This document shows, piece after piece, positions 24,758-35,735 of a stretch of 64,000 nt of DNA. This stretch comes from Trema orientale. Lineage: Eukaryota > Streptophyta > Magnoliopsida > Rosales > Cannabaceae. The position numbers were made by a program, and so were the translations under genes. Every line of letters starts with the position of its first letter. Position 1 is the first letter of the stretch. Location: the NCBI GenBank assembly GCA_002914845.1, contig JXTC01000195.1:301161-365160 (forward strand). Reading direction: 5' to 3'. The notes below the pieces were generated by a model. The model did not search any database and was not told the origin of the DNA. It was given only the letters and a program-made list of their open reading frames with translations.

Positions 24758-25006
24758 GGGCACTAATTCAGTAGGTTTTTTTCTTTTTTTTACCTATACA
24801 TAGGTATCATTTTGGCCAATGAAATTTTTTTTTTTTGCACATGTTTTTATATTAAAAAGTAAGAGAGTGAAATAATATTAATGATGCACGTCTTTTTATG
24901 TACTTTATTATAGCCGTTGGATTACCACTAGATGATGATCCAATTACTAAAAAAAAATACGTACACATAGATTAAAAAAAATAAAATACCTACTGGATTG
25001 GCAACC
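24758..25006. mobile_element. TA-flanked MITE family M, copy 4 (249 bp)
   Basis: The left end is GGGCACTAATTCAGTAGG and the right end CTACTGGATTGGCAACC. The core ATTAATGATGCACGTC is shared with copy 2. (TA)n tracts flank both ends. Confidence 0.85.
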
Positions 25007-25950
25007 TATATATATATATATATGCCTCTATCAGCTATATTATTTATTAGAGAAATTTCATAAACAAATAAACAGACCATGAAATACAGGAAAGGGAACA
25101 GAGATGATATAAGAAAAGCTGCTAAATTTTGACCGCAAAAGAGGTATATCAGAGGTGAAAATTTTATGTAATGATAATCAATAACGAGAGAATCAAATTA
25201 ATTAGCTTTTAAAATAGACAAAGAAAATATATACAAAAAATATTGCTTTTTAACAGTAGGAAAAGATATTGATGAAGTTCTAGATGTACTCTAATGATAC
25301 TAATAACAATAATTTCTTCATTTCTTTGGTGGTTTATACGATGTTTAATGATTGTGCACAAACATGCTTCTGGGACATATAATTTTTTGGTGCCTGAGAT
25401 TTATATTCAAGATTAATTTTTTGGTGCTTCCGCAACATATTTTTGGCTATATAGTATTGGATTGCATATGGCTATAATTGGCAAAACGTTTTTGTAAGAA
25501 TTAACCTAAATATTTTCGATCTAATTAGATGCATTATTGTAACTTCAGTTTGATATAATATCATTTACATATATAATTACTTTAATTTTGGCAAAAATCT
25601 AATATCTTATAATTAATATGCATGTTGCAAAACTACATTTCTTATTTTGGGTCAGAGACAAGCGCATTGAAATACTTAATTTGTTCTCGATCCTAAAAGA
25701 TATGGGATTTTTATGTTATACCTTTTCGCACGTTAGCTAAGATAAATTTATAAGACACCGGATTTATTGGGGATTTATATGGCTACCTACTAGCCAGTGG
25801 CATATATCCAGATTGTATTAAGCACCAAGTGGCATTTATATATATATGTGTACATATAAATGGAGTCTCATTTGACGTGGGACGCACCAATGCTTCGGCT
25901 TGAGACGTGGGATGTAGTGACATACCATTTAATAATTACTTAGTCCAAAA
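25007..25950. other. AT-rich intergenic DNA before the phylloplanin-like gene
   Basis: No gene or clear repeat is seen apart from short TA tracts. The last 100 bases are upstream promoter DNA of the gene at 26084. Confidence 0.5.
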
Positions 25951-25956
25951 CTCCCC

Positions 25957-25964
25957 TATAAATA
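25957..25964 (+). promoter_or_regulatory. TATA box of the phylloplanin-like gene
   Basis: TATAAATA preceded by CTCCCC, 120 bp before the start codon at 26084. This predicts a transcription start near 25990 and a leader of about 90 bases. Confidence 0.75.
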
Positions 25965-26083
25965 TACGTGTTCTCTTTCCAACACAAAAATTAAGACCAA
26001 AACTAGCTCCATCAAATATAGTACGTACAAAGTACAAACCGATTGATCGAGCAAATAATTAAGTTATAACTAGTCTACTCATT

Positions 26084-26596
26084 ATGGGAGATCGTAGTAG
26101 GGCACTAATTCTCATGCAAATTGCACTATTGCTGATCACTACTACCTCAGTTGCCCACTGCTTCTTAGCAGACAACCCTCTTGATGATCCTGCATATCGT
26201 CATCAAATACTCAAAATACGAATTCTTGGCCGCCTGGAATGCTCGGTCCCTCCGGATAGGCCTCCCAGGAACCCGCTGATACTCGGATTAACGAACGTGA
26301 TCCTCAATTGCACCAGCAGAAGTTCGGTTTTGGACGCCGTGTCTGACGTCAATGGACTCTTTACTGCTGTTCTAGACACTGCGAAAGCCGTTCTCTTTAA
26401 TCCGGTGGCGAATCCGGAGGAATGTAGACTCGTTGTCAGACTTCCCATGGCTCGTTGTGCGGCATACCCTCCCACGGGAACCCTTGAAGCTCCTCTGAGC
26501 CTCCAGGGAATAGTTTCTAACGCTCTGCTTGGTGGCCGTGTTGCCCACTATAGAGCTGGAGAATTTCACTACTGCCCCCCAACTGATCATTATTAG
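26084..26596 (+). CDS. Phylloplanin-like secreted protein
   Basis: A single-exon frame of 170 residues with a hydrophobic signal peptide (about 1-26, ALLLITTTSVAHC). The mature part has five further cysteines, in LECSVPP, ILNCTSRS, PEECRLVV, ARCAAYP and FHYCPP. The layout ILGRLECS...SDVNGLFTAVLD...CRLVVRLP...C...GTLEAPLSLQGI matches the phylloplanin / Ole e 1-like fold. Phylloplanins are leaf-surface proteins, best known from tobacco trichomes, that inhibit fungal-like pathogens; extending that role to this protein is inference. Base composition is clearly coding against AT-rich surroundings. A good TATA box sits 120 bp upstream. The first ATG of the frame is used, in context ATTATGG. Confidence 0.8.
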   Translation: MGDRSRALILMQIALLLITTTSVAHCFLADNPLDDPAYRHQILKIRILGRLECSVPPDRPPRNPLILGLTNVILNCTSRSSVLDAVSDVNGLFTAVLDTAKAVLFNPVANPEECRLVVRLPMARCAAYPPTGTLEAPLSLQGIVSNALLGGRVAHYRAGEFHYCPPTDHY

Positions 26597-27514
26597 TTAT
26601 GCAAAAAGCCTTTTTTAATTAATTGTTAATTTTACTTTAAACTAATTGCATGGGGTGGTTGGGAGGGGGGGTGTTTCTTTTTTACTTTTTTTTTTCAATT
26701 TAAATTATTGTTTTCCAGTTATTTGTTGGTTGCTTGCTTCTTCTTGTATGGCAATAATATTTTTTGACAACTTAATAATTAATAATGAAACCAATTGATT
26801 TTATTATTTGCTTTCCATATGTCCTTATTATTTTTCCTTTCCTATTTTTTTATTTATTTAAAAGGTGGGGATTTGAACTTAAAATCCTCCACATTATAAG
26901 GAATTATGGTTATCACGAGACTATATTTGCGACTCTTATGCTTTGACTTCGAGCAGTTAAAAACTGAGACTCATACTGAGTCTCACCTAAAGTGTTATTC
27001 TATTTTTAGTGAAAAACTGACATCTCTTATAATTCTTGGCACCTTAAGGTGCCCCATAGCATTACTCAATTAATAATCATCGTAATGATTTTTATGACCA
27101 TACTCTTTGATTAAACAAGTCCTTTAAAAAAAAAAAAAATGCAGCGACCGTGCAATGGAATTCAGTGTCATGGGCCACGGTTGGTTGGTATAGGACCGTA
27201 CGTGTTTCTCGTATCAAGGCGGTTTAGCGCAAACCTAGCGGAGCCGAAACTCCACAGCTCTCATCTTGGTGTCTCAAGCGACAGCAAGTATCCCACTTCT
27301 GCCATAGACCATACAACCTTGTTGGCAGCCTTTATTTCAAGAAACTCCCTCTACGTATGATAGATTTCACATTTTTTGAGAGGTGAAGTGGTTTGACCTC
27401 GAGCAACACTTGAATTCAAAAAGGCGGTTGGACTCCAAATACTCAAACTAGATTTCCATTCCTTGATCTAGTTTAGTTTTAATTGCAATTAACAAAGTTT
27501 ATAAGTTTTGAATT
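26597..27514. other. 3' flank of the phylloplanin-like gene and intergenic DNA
   Basis: The first 200 bases probably hold the 3' UTR. About 27139-27365 is an abrupt segment of nearly 50% GC with an open 73-codon frame that I do not recognise. It may be a foreign or organellar insertion. The rest is ordinary AT-rich DNA. Confidence 0.4.
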
Positions 27515-27519
27515 TTGAC

Positions 27520-29434
27520 TGTCACGACCCAAAATCCAAGGCCGTGATTTTTAGTAATTTTATATTGAAACAGTAATAAATAATGATTTTCTAAAATTTC
27601 AGAAAAATCGAGTACTTATAATTTAAATTTTCAGTCCTCAAGGTAAGCAAATTTCAAAATTCATGAACTTCTCAACTGTATTAATTTCCTAAGAAAAATC
27701 CCTTATTATTACATATCCTTCGAGAAAATATTTTATTTAAAATTTATATGAAATACTAGTTAATAATTTACAACATTTGAAAATTCATAAACTTTAGTAA
27801 AATGAGTCAATTTAAAACCTTAGGACCATAGTTCAAATAATTTACATAAAATCATTTGTGTCTCTAAATACTCAATTTGATGCCAAAGTCTTCCTCATAC
27901 ATCCACTTAGCAAAATCACTATTATTGGCTAAACAAATTTGACAAGGAAAGAGAGAGATGAAATAGAATAGGAACCAACCATTGNGTATCAAGTGCTCTC
28001 TGCCTGACATCTATCTCTAAAAACCGGAGGGACACCCATGTGTCTAATCCTACTGAACCGGAGGGGCACCGAATGCCTACACCTACCGAGTGGAGATAGT
28101 CAGAAAACAAACCCTGCGCAGATTTACGGGCTCTCACCGAAGGCGGGTGTACTAGTCCGCCTGCTACAACACTGTGATGCCTAAGATGACTCTCATGCAT
28201 GATCATATGAAATGTGCAATATATCTGGAGTCTCAAACAACCATGCAGTATTCTTTAATCAAATAACTTTTAGTCCTCAAAAGTAAGTTCTCAATTCATT
28301 TGGGATTTTCTAAAAATTTCGGCATTACAACGACCGTTTTTGATCAAAATCCAAAATCCAATTTCCTGCATAAAACAGTCCAAAACAATATATATGACAC
28401 GCCAACCAGTGTGACGTGCCGCCCAGGCAATTTATATCTCAAATCAGGTTAAAAACAGATATAAACATAATCTTTCATAAGTAATTTCACAAAATTCCAT
28501 ATTTATCCAAAATATGTGAAAAATAAAATTAAACCAATTTAAAGATCAAGTAATCGAATCCCTACCTCAATTGAGTATTCAAATAGCTCTACAGGGCTTT
28601 GGAGAAAGTTTGATGTCATTTGGGTGTCGTTTGGAATGTCGGGCGTCGTTTTCAAACCTTTTGATCAATAGGTTTGAAAACTCGATTTTCAATCGGAACT
28701 TCAGATTGTGAAACGGACCACACCGCTGAATTCAGAGCACCCAAAAATACTAGGTTAGACATATAATTCGATCGATTCGGGCTCGGACCGAACTCGAGCC
28801 CACGGCACGTAAATCGAGACGATCTAAGCCGTTAGATTTAGATTTTTGGGTCCGTCAACAAATATAGCCAATATATATATCAAAAGTTTTGTTTTCACGA
28901 GTAGGTCACAAATATGAGGTTTGTTTTACGATCTAACAGTCGGATTGTAAAAATAAAATATAAAACTAAAATAGCTCAAAATTGACAAAAATGGCAAAAT
29001 CCAATCCGGGAAAAATGGAGTCACTATATATATACCTGGAGCTTCCTCTCGACGAGACGAGTCCAACGAGCCCAAGAATGCGGCCTGAAACGGCCGGAGT
29101 CGTCGCCGGTGACGAAAGCTCCGAAACGGCCAAAAATGGCGTTTTCCGGCGACGGGGAGCCTGGCGGCCATCGGGGACGGGCGGCGCGGCTTGCTGGTGC
29201 CGTGGGGGAGCTCCGCCGGTGGTTAGGAAGGCCGGACGGTGGCCGTGGCAGCGGCGGCTCCTTCTCGCGTTCCTTCGGTCGGACGAGAGAGAGAACGAGA
29301 GTGAGAGTGATAACGGGAAGGGAGAGAGAGAGAAAACGTGTAATACAATCAAAAATCTGATTTTTGATTTTTTTTTTTTTTTTAACTTTATGGTCAAATG
29401 ACCAAATTACCCTTAAAAAAACTTGGTTTTTACA
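27520..29434 (-). mobile_element. Solo LTR (1915 bp) with 5-bp target duplication
   Basis: On the minus strand it begins TGTAAAAACC and ends GTCGTGACA, the TG...CA pattern of LTRs. TTGAC lies directly outside both ends (27515-27519 and 29435-29439). No primer site follows the 3' end and no second LTR is present, so it is a solo LTR formed by recombination. It is homologous in inverted orientation to the LTR at 54562-56700. The GC-rich block at 29040-29280 and the frames in it belong to the LTR, not to a gene. One unknown base is at 27985. Confidence 0.9.
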
Positions 29435-29439
29435 TTGAC

Positions 29440-29628
29440 GATATATATTTTGCCTAAATGTTATTTGAATGAACATAATTGCTTTAAATTTATTTTGGAT
29501 TGCACTATGATCTCACGCATTGGCTGAAACAATAAGCATGTTTAAAAGAGGTTCTATAGTTGCAGGTTTAATAGTTTAGTTTAATTTGTACAAAATGCTG
29601 GTATGTTGTTGAAATTTTTAAAACATCA
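29440..29628. other. Short AT-rich spacer
   Basis: Nothing recognisable between the solo LTR and the next MITE. Confidence 0.5.
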
Positions 29629-29996
29629 CGGGTTTACTTGGATTCATTTTCGTTTTCTGCTTTTTGTTTTCTTATATATACACAAAAATGAAAATTATTT
29701 TTGGAAGTTTCCTTGGCAGTCTTGTTTTTGCTTTTTGTTTTCTATAATTGTTACTAAAATTTTCAAAAAAAAATGGTAATACAAGTATGTACATACATAT
29801 ATGTATATGTATACACAAATACAAGTCTATATGACTTTCTCTCCCATTATTTGCTCTTTTTTATTTTTAGAAACAAGTAGTGAAATAAAATTTATCAAGC
29901 ATGTTTCTTAATTTTAAAATTGAAAACCAAAACAAAATTGTACTTCTATTTTTAATTTATTAAACAAAAAACTAGAAATGAATCTAAGCAAGCCCC
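29629..29996. mobile_element. MITE of about 368 bp
   Basis: The left end GGGTTTACTTGGATTCATTT corresponds to the reverse complement of the right end, GGGCTTGCTTAGATTCATTT. The interior is T/A-rich and non-coding. No target duplication could be read. Confidence 0.65.
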
Positions 29997-31289
29997 ATAT
30001 GTTTTTTGTTAAGATTAAAATCAATGGTTTACAATGAATTTGAATGCATGGTTAAATTGAAAAGGATAGTCCATACGTTACATGTATTTTGTGATTATCA
30101 CACTTATTGATAAAGTTGGGGATTTTGTGTCCTAAGTATAGTTTCTTGAACTTAAAGACATTTTTGTTTTATATATTTCATTTATTATTTAGAATGCTTA
30201 TATTTAAAGATTTTTGTTTAAAATAGATTTCCAAACGCTATAACAAAATGATAATCAGCTATTTAACCATAAAAAGAAAAGAACAAAGAACAGACTTAAT
30301 TTAGTGAAATGAAGTGTAAGGGTCACACACTAAATTCTCTTAAGACTATTCACTTGAAACAAGGGTTCTTAGAAAAATGGTAGAATATTGGGCCTATTTT
30401 AAATAAATACTTGTTTTATAAATGATGTATCAAAGTGGTCAGTATATAAGTGACATATCAATTATAAGATACGATTACCCATTAAAACTGATATATTTAC
30501 CAAGGGCCAGTTAGGTATTATTGTGCTGTGTTGTAAGTCTGCTGTAGTTATGTTATGAGCAAGAAACAACTCTGAGAAAAAAAGTTTAGGCATTTGGTAA
30601 ATTTAATTTACAAAATTGTTGTACTGTTTAATAACAACATCTAATATTTGCTAAACTATAGACTAATTATGTGTACTTTAAAATGATATTTTAGATAATT
30701 TATATCATGATAGCTGAAACAATTTTGAAAAATAATATTTACCATACTTCTCAACCTCTACTTAAAATAGTGGTTACACAGTAAATTTTAAAATCTATTG
30801 ACCAAAAGCATCTCCAACCTCCTTTTTGCTCTAACTCTTTTTAAAAGCTAAAAGAAGAATCTAAAAGTAATCCCAAATGGGGCCTAGAGCTAGTATCTAA
30901 GTGAACATACCAAGTGTAAAATCGGATACTATTTAGCTGAAAGGATTAAAAAATGACATTTATTAAAATAAAGTGTAAAAATGGACAACCATCCTAATTT
31001 CTCTTGAAAGGTCATAGTGGCGCATTTAAAATTGGGCTGATTTTAAACTTTTAAGGGAAAAAGATACCTAGTACTATCTTTTGATAAATAATACCAAGAA
31101 TACTATGTCTAAACTTTTACTTATTTTTGTACTACTTTTTTTAGAAAAATAACAAATTCTTGCTAAGAAAGATCAAATAACGTATTAGAATTTTTCATTT
31201 TTTCTCGTTTCTTTTTGCTACTAGTTTACTTGTAGCTGATCACTCTTAAAACTATTTACTAATTTATTATTAGAAATCATAAACTAATT
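29997..31289. other. AT-rich intergenic DNA
   Basis: No gene is seen. AGCATCTCCAACCTCC at about 30808 resembles the terminal motif of common plant MITEs, but no partner end was found. Confidence 0.5.
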
Positions 31290-32080
31290 GATTTTTGAAA
31301 ACTAGGAACCAAATTGGTTATTAAAAACCAACAACCATATTGGTTTCCACCATAAAATATCATAATTATTTAGTTAATAAAAACTAAAAACCAAATTAGT
31401 TTCTATCATAAATAGTAGAACTATTTGGTTAATTTAATTATTGATTACTAGAAACCAATTTGGTTATTGAAAACTTGTTGTCAGAATCTAAAAACTAATA
31501 TATATTTCTGTTGCTTTTACTTCAAAAATATAATTACTTAATTTGAGAACTTTATCATATTCTTCAGCGTCCTTGTTCAATGCCTCACCCAATTCTTGTT
31601 ACTGGGTATTCTTCAAAAAGAAAATCACAATAGCTTTCAGGAAACTTTCATTGTTTCCTATGATCTGAAAAAGAAACTACAATGATTTCTAGGAAACTTT
31701 CGTGGTTTCCTGTGATTTATTTAGCTACAGGGCATTCTGCTAAAAAGAAACCATAATAGTTTCCAGAAAACCTTTGTTTCCTGTGTTTTATTTAGCTACA
31801 GGACATTCTGCAAAAAAGAAACTACAATAGTTTCCTGGAAATATTCATAGTTTCATGTTATTTACTTACGTACAGGACATTCGGCTAAAGGAAACCAAAC
31901 TGGTTTTCAGGAAACCTTTATGCTTTTCTGTGATTTACTTACGTAAATGACTTTCGGTTAAAGGAAACCAAATTGATTTCCAAGAAACCTTTGTGGTTTC
32001 CTGTGATTTACTTACTTACAGAACATTCCGCTTATAGGAAACCAAATTGGTTCCCAAGAAACCTTTGTGGTTTCTTGTAA
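31290..32080. repeat. Minisatellite, about 74-bp unit with palindromic core
   Basis: Seven units have cores near 31617, 31669, 31745, 31815, 31890, 31963 and 32037, spacing mostly 71-76 bp. The consensus core is GGAAACCAAATTGGTTTCC, a palindrome around AAT, followed by AGAAACCTTTGTGGTTTCC and a TTACTTACTTACAGGACATTC linker. Related but looser ACCAAATTGGT units occur at 31290-31470. The array ends about 200 bp before the presumed start of the SR gene transcript. Confidence 0.8.
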
Positions 32081-32540
32081 AAAAAAAAAAAGATGACTTA
32101 TTTACTAAAATACCATCACGTTTTCTAGTTTATAAAGTATTTAGAAAAATGCCATAAAAAGATTGTACGGATTTTTATTATTTTTAAAAGATCGTAAACT
32201 TGGTAATATTTTTTGAAAAATAGGTATAAATGTCAAAAACCCAACTTTTAAAGTACAAGGTCTGCTTTAGTTTGTGAACAAGCCCATTAGGAAACGAGAA
32301 ACTTCGGACACTCTGATCATCAATCTCAACCATCAACATATACCCAAAACGAACTGTATCATAATCCAACGGCTAAAATTATCAGATCATTCCACGAGGA
32401 GAAACTTCTCGAATATTAAAGCCCTCTGGCTCAGAAGGAGTGAAGACTCCAATTCTAGGAGACGAACCTGTTACTTCAAGAACCTGATAAAAATTCTCAG
32501 CGAAAACCACCCTAGTCCGTACCATTTAAGCCTAACTCAG

Positions 32541-32913
32541 GTACATCTCTAATTTTTGCGACTAATCATATTGTTATTATTGGGCTTTGTTTTTCCATGG
32601 TGATTCTTTTTTTCTTTTTTTTCTTTTAACATTCTATACGGAAACCCTAATAGTCTTTCATATTCTCCCTTTTTTTTTTCCCTTGAGATTTGATTATCTT
32701 ATTGTTTTATCTGGATATATACACACACATAAAAATATGATTTCAATCGAGCGGGATAATTTTTTGATTTTTGATTTTTGATTTTTTTATTTTCTGGAAT
32801 TGTGATCCTGAGATATGTTTGGTTGATGGGAAATTATTCTCTCGTTTGAGTAATGGAAGAAAACGCTATCTTGTTTCGATCTTTGTTTGTTTGATGTGAT
32901 TTTGTTAGTATAG
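32541..32913 (+). other. Probable 5' UTR intron of the SR gene
   Basis: Donor CTCAG|GTACAT at 32541 and acceptor TAGTATAG| at 32913 flank T-rich DNA typical of a plant intron. The upstream part (about 32270-32540) has exon-like composition, and the start codon follows 12 bases after the acceptor. Inferred from sequence only. Confidence 0.5.
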
Positions 32914-32924
32914 GGTGATTGAAA

Positions 32925-34889
32925 ATGAGGGGTAGAAGCTATAGTTACAGCCCTTCACCCTCGAGAGGATACGGCAGAAGGCGCAGGAGCCCTAGTCCTC
33001 GGGGTCGGTATGGAGGTCGCAGTAGAGATCTTCCTACCAGCCTTTTGGTTCGCAATCTTCGCCTTGATTGCAGGTACAATTTTTGTTATTTTTTCCTCTA
33101 CCTTTTATTGCATGAACAATGTAATTTTCTAGGAAATACTTACCGGGGAAGAAATACTAATGTGGTTATGGAAAGCATTACTTTTGATATTAAAGTTACT
33201 ATTCTCTTTTTGTTTGCCGTGTGTGTGGAATGAAAGTTCGCTGAGCGAAAAGACTTTTGAGGAGTTGTGAATTGTGGTGCCAAGAATTTTAAGGATTTAT
33301 TCAATTGTGTTTTTATTATTTTTTTTAGTTGGGGATTTACTATTTTCTTGTAGTTTAGAAGGTATATTAGTTTCGAAATTACTCATTCATGAATGGTTTG
33401 CAGGCCAGAAGATCTGCGTGGGCCTTTTGGGCAATTTGGCCCCCTCAAGGACGTTTACTTGCCTAAGGATTACCATACTGGGTAATGTGTTTTTTCACTT
33501 GCGATAATAGTGTTAATCCAACTGTAGTTGGTACAGAAAACCTTTATTTGTTTTGATTTGTCAAATTGTGAATTTGTTTGTCTTTCAATTGCATCGCACT
33601 AATATTATTTCCCCCTTAATTAAGATTATAGTTAAATCATCTAAAATGAGTTTATGGAAATTTGGTTGTTTTTGAAAGTGTTGAAGACACCAATGAAGTA
33701 ATAAGAGTACTGTGTGGAAGACACCATTGAAGTAATAAAGTGTGTTGTGTTGAGAAGAGAGCAAGGTAATAAGATTGGTCAAGATGATCTTAATGTACAC
33801 ATGAAGATTGGAAGAAAGTTGGTTTTGGTACATTGAGAAGAAGTTCAAGTCTTGAAGAATTTCATATCAATTTTATCTTTGGTTCCTACAAGGTTAGCAG
33901 CCACGTGTTGTTTTCAGTTGTCTTATGCAAAGTGTGAGCAAATATTTGAGCTTATTCTTCTCATATCATATTATATTGGAGTCAGAATCGAATTCCCATT
34001 ATTGTGGAATCAGCTTGTTTGTATGATTGTGATTTTACCTTCTTTTCCAATTTATTTATTTTATCAAGCTTGGTTATGTTTCAGGGAGCCACGTGGCTTT
34101 GGATTTGTCCAATACATAGACCCGGCTGATGCTGCAGATGCCAAATACCATATGGATGGGCAAGTCCTGCTTGGTCGTGAACTGACAGTTGTATTTGCTG
34201 AAGAGAACAGAAAGAAGCCATCTGAAATGAGGGCTAGAGAGCGTTATCGGTAAGAATACTTGGTTGAAGGCATTTTTTTGGCATGAATTTGACTACGTTC
34301 TTCTCTTTTCAAGAATACATCTGTTTACAGAGATTATGCTATTACTTCTCTTATAAGTGAGTTTAGGGTATGAAATACTGTGTCTATTTGATTTCTTTAA
34401 GCTCCATGTATTTTTGTTTCTCATCACTGTGTTCTACAATTTCATTTGATCTGTGTAATAATACGTTCTCACATGGTTGGATTATGATCTTAGGCCATCT
34501 CCGATTCGTTATTCTCGGTCACCACGAAATGCTCGAACCTATTCCCGTAGTCCGTACAATTATTCCCCCTCCCCAAGACGACGGCGTTGCTCAAGGTATG
34601 TGGTAACTATGATTTTTTTATTCTTGTCAGATATTTTTACTTACAGTACAGTGCTCTAGGACAGTGACTCGGTGAGAGATAAATAAAGAGCATTTCCCAG
34701 CCATAAAAGGGAAAATAATAATAAATAAATGAAAGGGAAAGAAAGAGAGCAGGTTTTTGTGTTTCAAGGAGTCCTGCTTTGTGTTGTAGGTCAATTTCTC
34801 CCAGGGACAGAAGATACAGGCGCCGATCGTATTCGAGGTCACCTTATGATTCAAGGAGCCGCAGCCGCAGCCTTGATTACTCCCAGTGA
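32925..34889 (+). CDS. SC35-like SR splicing factor (SCL30A/SCL33 type)
   Basis: This nuclear pre-mRNA splicing regulator binds RNA through its RRM and other spliceosome factors through RS repeats. Five exons: 32925-33073, 33404-33481, 34085-34249, 34494-34595 and 34790-34889. All introns are GT-AG and frames join cleanly, giving 197 residues. N-terminal extension MRGRSYSYSPSPSRGYGRRR is the SCL hallmark. The RRM runs from about residue 39 (TSLLVRNLRLDCRPEDL) with RNP1 RGFGFVQY, to ELTVVFAEENRKKPSEMR. A short RS region ends SRSRSRSLDYSQ. The start is the ATG at 32925; an upstream in-frame TTG is not a plausible plant start. The RS tail is shorter than in Arabidopsis SCL33 (my recollection), so an alternative 3' exon is possible. 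Such genes are themselves heavily alternatively spliced; retention of intron 1 would add about 50 codons before a stop. Confidence 0.9.
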
Positions 34890-35735
34890 TGATGATGATT
34901 ATTCAACTTAAATCCAAGATGTCCGCTCGTTTTCGAAGATATCAATATAGTAGATGTATTTTTAGTTAGTGTCCTACTAGTTTTACAGTTAATGTTTCAA
35001 GAGTTCATCTAGCGTCTAGAGCTGGTGGCTTTTATGTGAATTTGAAGTTCATCAATATCTGTTATGGTATAGGTAATGCTGTTATTGCTGTTATGACCTG
35101 AAACGATAGGAACTCAGTTGTGCTTTTTAGTTCCAACATGAATGGACATCGCCTTTGATTGCATAAAGCTCGACTACTACTCCTTGCTAGTCTAACGCTG
35201 TTTGGATGTTCACTTCGCTAACCATTATTACTTGATTCTCTCCCTCCCATAAACAAGTTTCCGAGTTTATCGATTTGTGCTAGTTCTCGTAGAATCCTGT
35301 TTTCGGATTTTAAATGGTATGATTGGATACTAGATGTCAGCACTCGGTCAAATTAATTATAAAAAAAGGCAAGTCACTCTCAAAATAAGAATTTCAGAAG
35401 GATTAATATTTGGGCAAGGAGTCTTTTTGGTTCCTTTGGCTTTTCTAATTGCCTTCTTACTATGAGACAAAACTTGAAATTAAAAAAAAAATAAAAACAG
35501 AAGAAAAATATAAAAAAACCTTCTCTTCCAAATGAAATTTTTATATTACTAAGTTCAAGAGATTGCAAAATCTTGAATTATACTTTACATTCGATTAAAA
35601 AATAATTTATAGCATACGAATTTTTTTTTTTTTTTTTTGGGGTTGGGGGAATTAAAGGCAAGCACAGACAAAAACTCATATTATACATAAGTGCTATATA
35701 TGATTGAGTTACCCTTTGGCATAGACTAGAGGTCA
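34890..35735. other. Convergent 3' flanks of the SR and F-box/kelch genes
   Basis: The two genes point toward each other. The first 300 bases probably hold the SR 3' UTR, and the AT-rich end near 35700 the 3' UTR of the F-box gene. No other gene is seen. Confidence 0.5.

Noticed and set aside
28926..29476. Several 75-150-codon frames on both strands near 29 kb
   Set aside because: All fall in the GC-rich part of the solo LTR (27520-29434) and none shows a protein family.
32919..33233. 104-codon frame as a separate small protein
   Set aside because: It is exon 1 of the SR gene plus read-through into intron 1, and its nominal start is TTG; the true ATG is at 32925.
34370..34911. Short plus-strand frames at 34370-34606, 34477-34659 and 34729-34911
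   Set aside because: They are parts of SR exons 4 and 5 or shifted frames of them; the spliced model explains the sequence.
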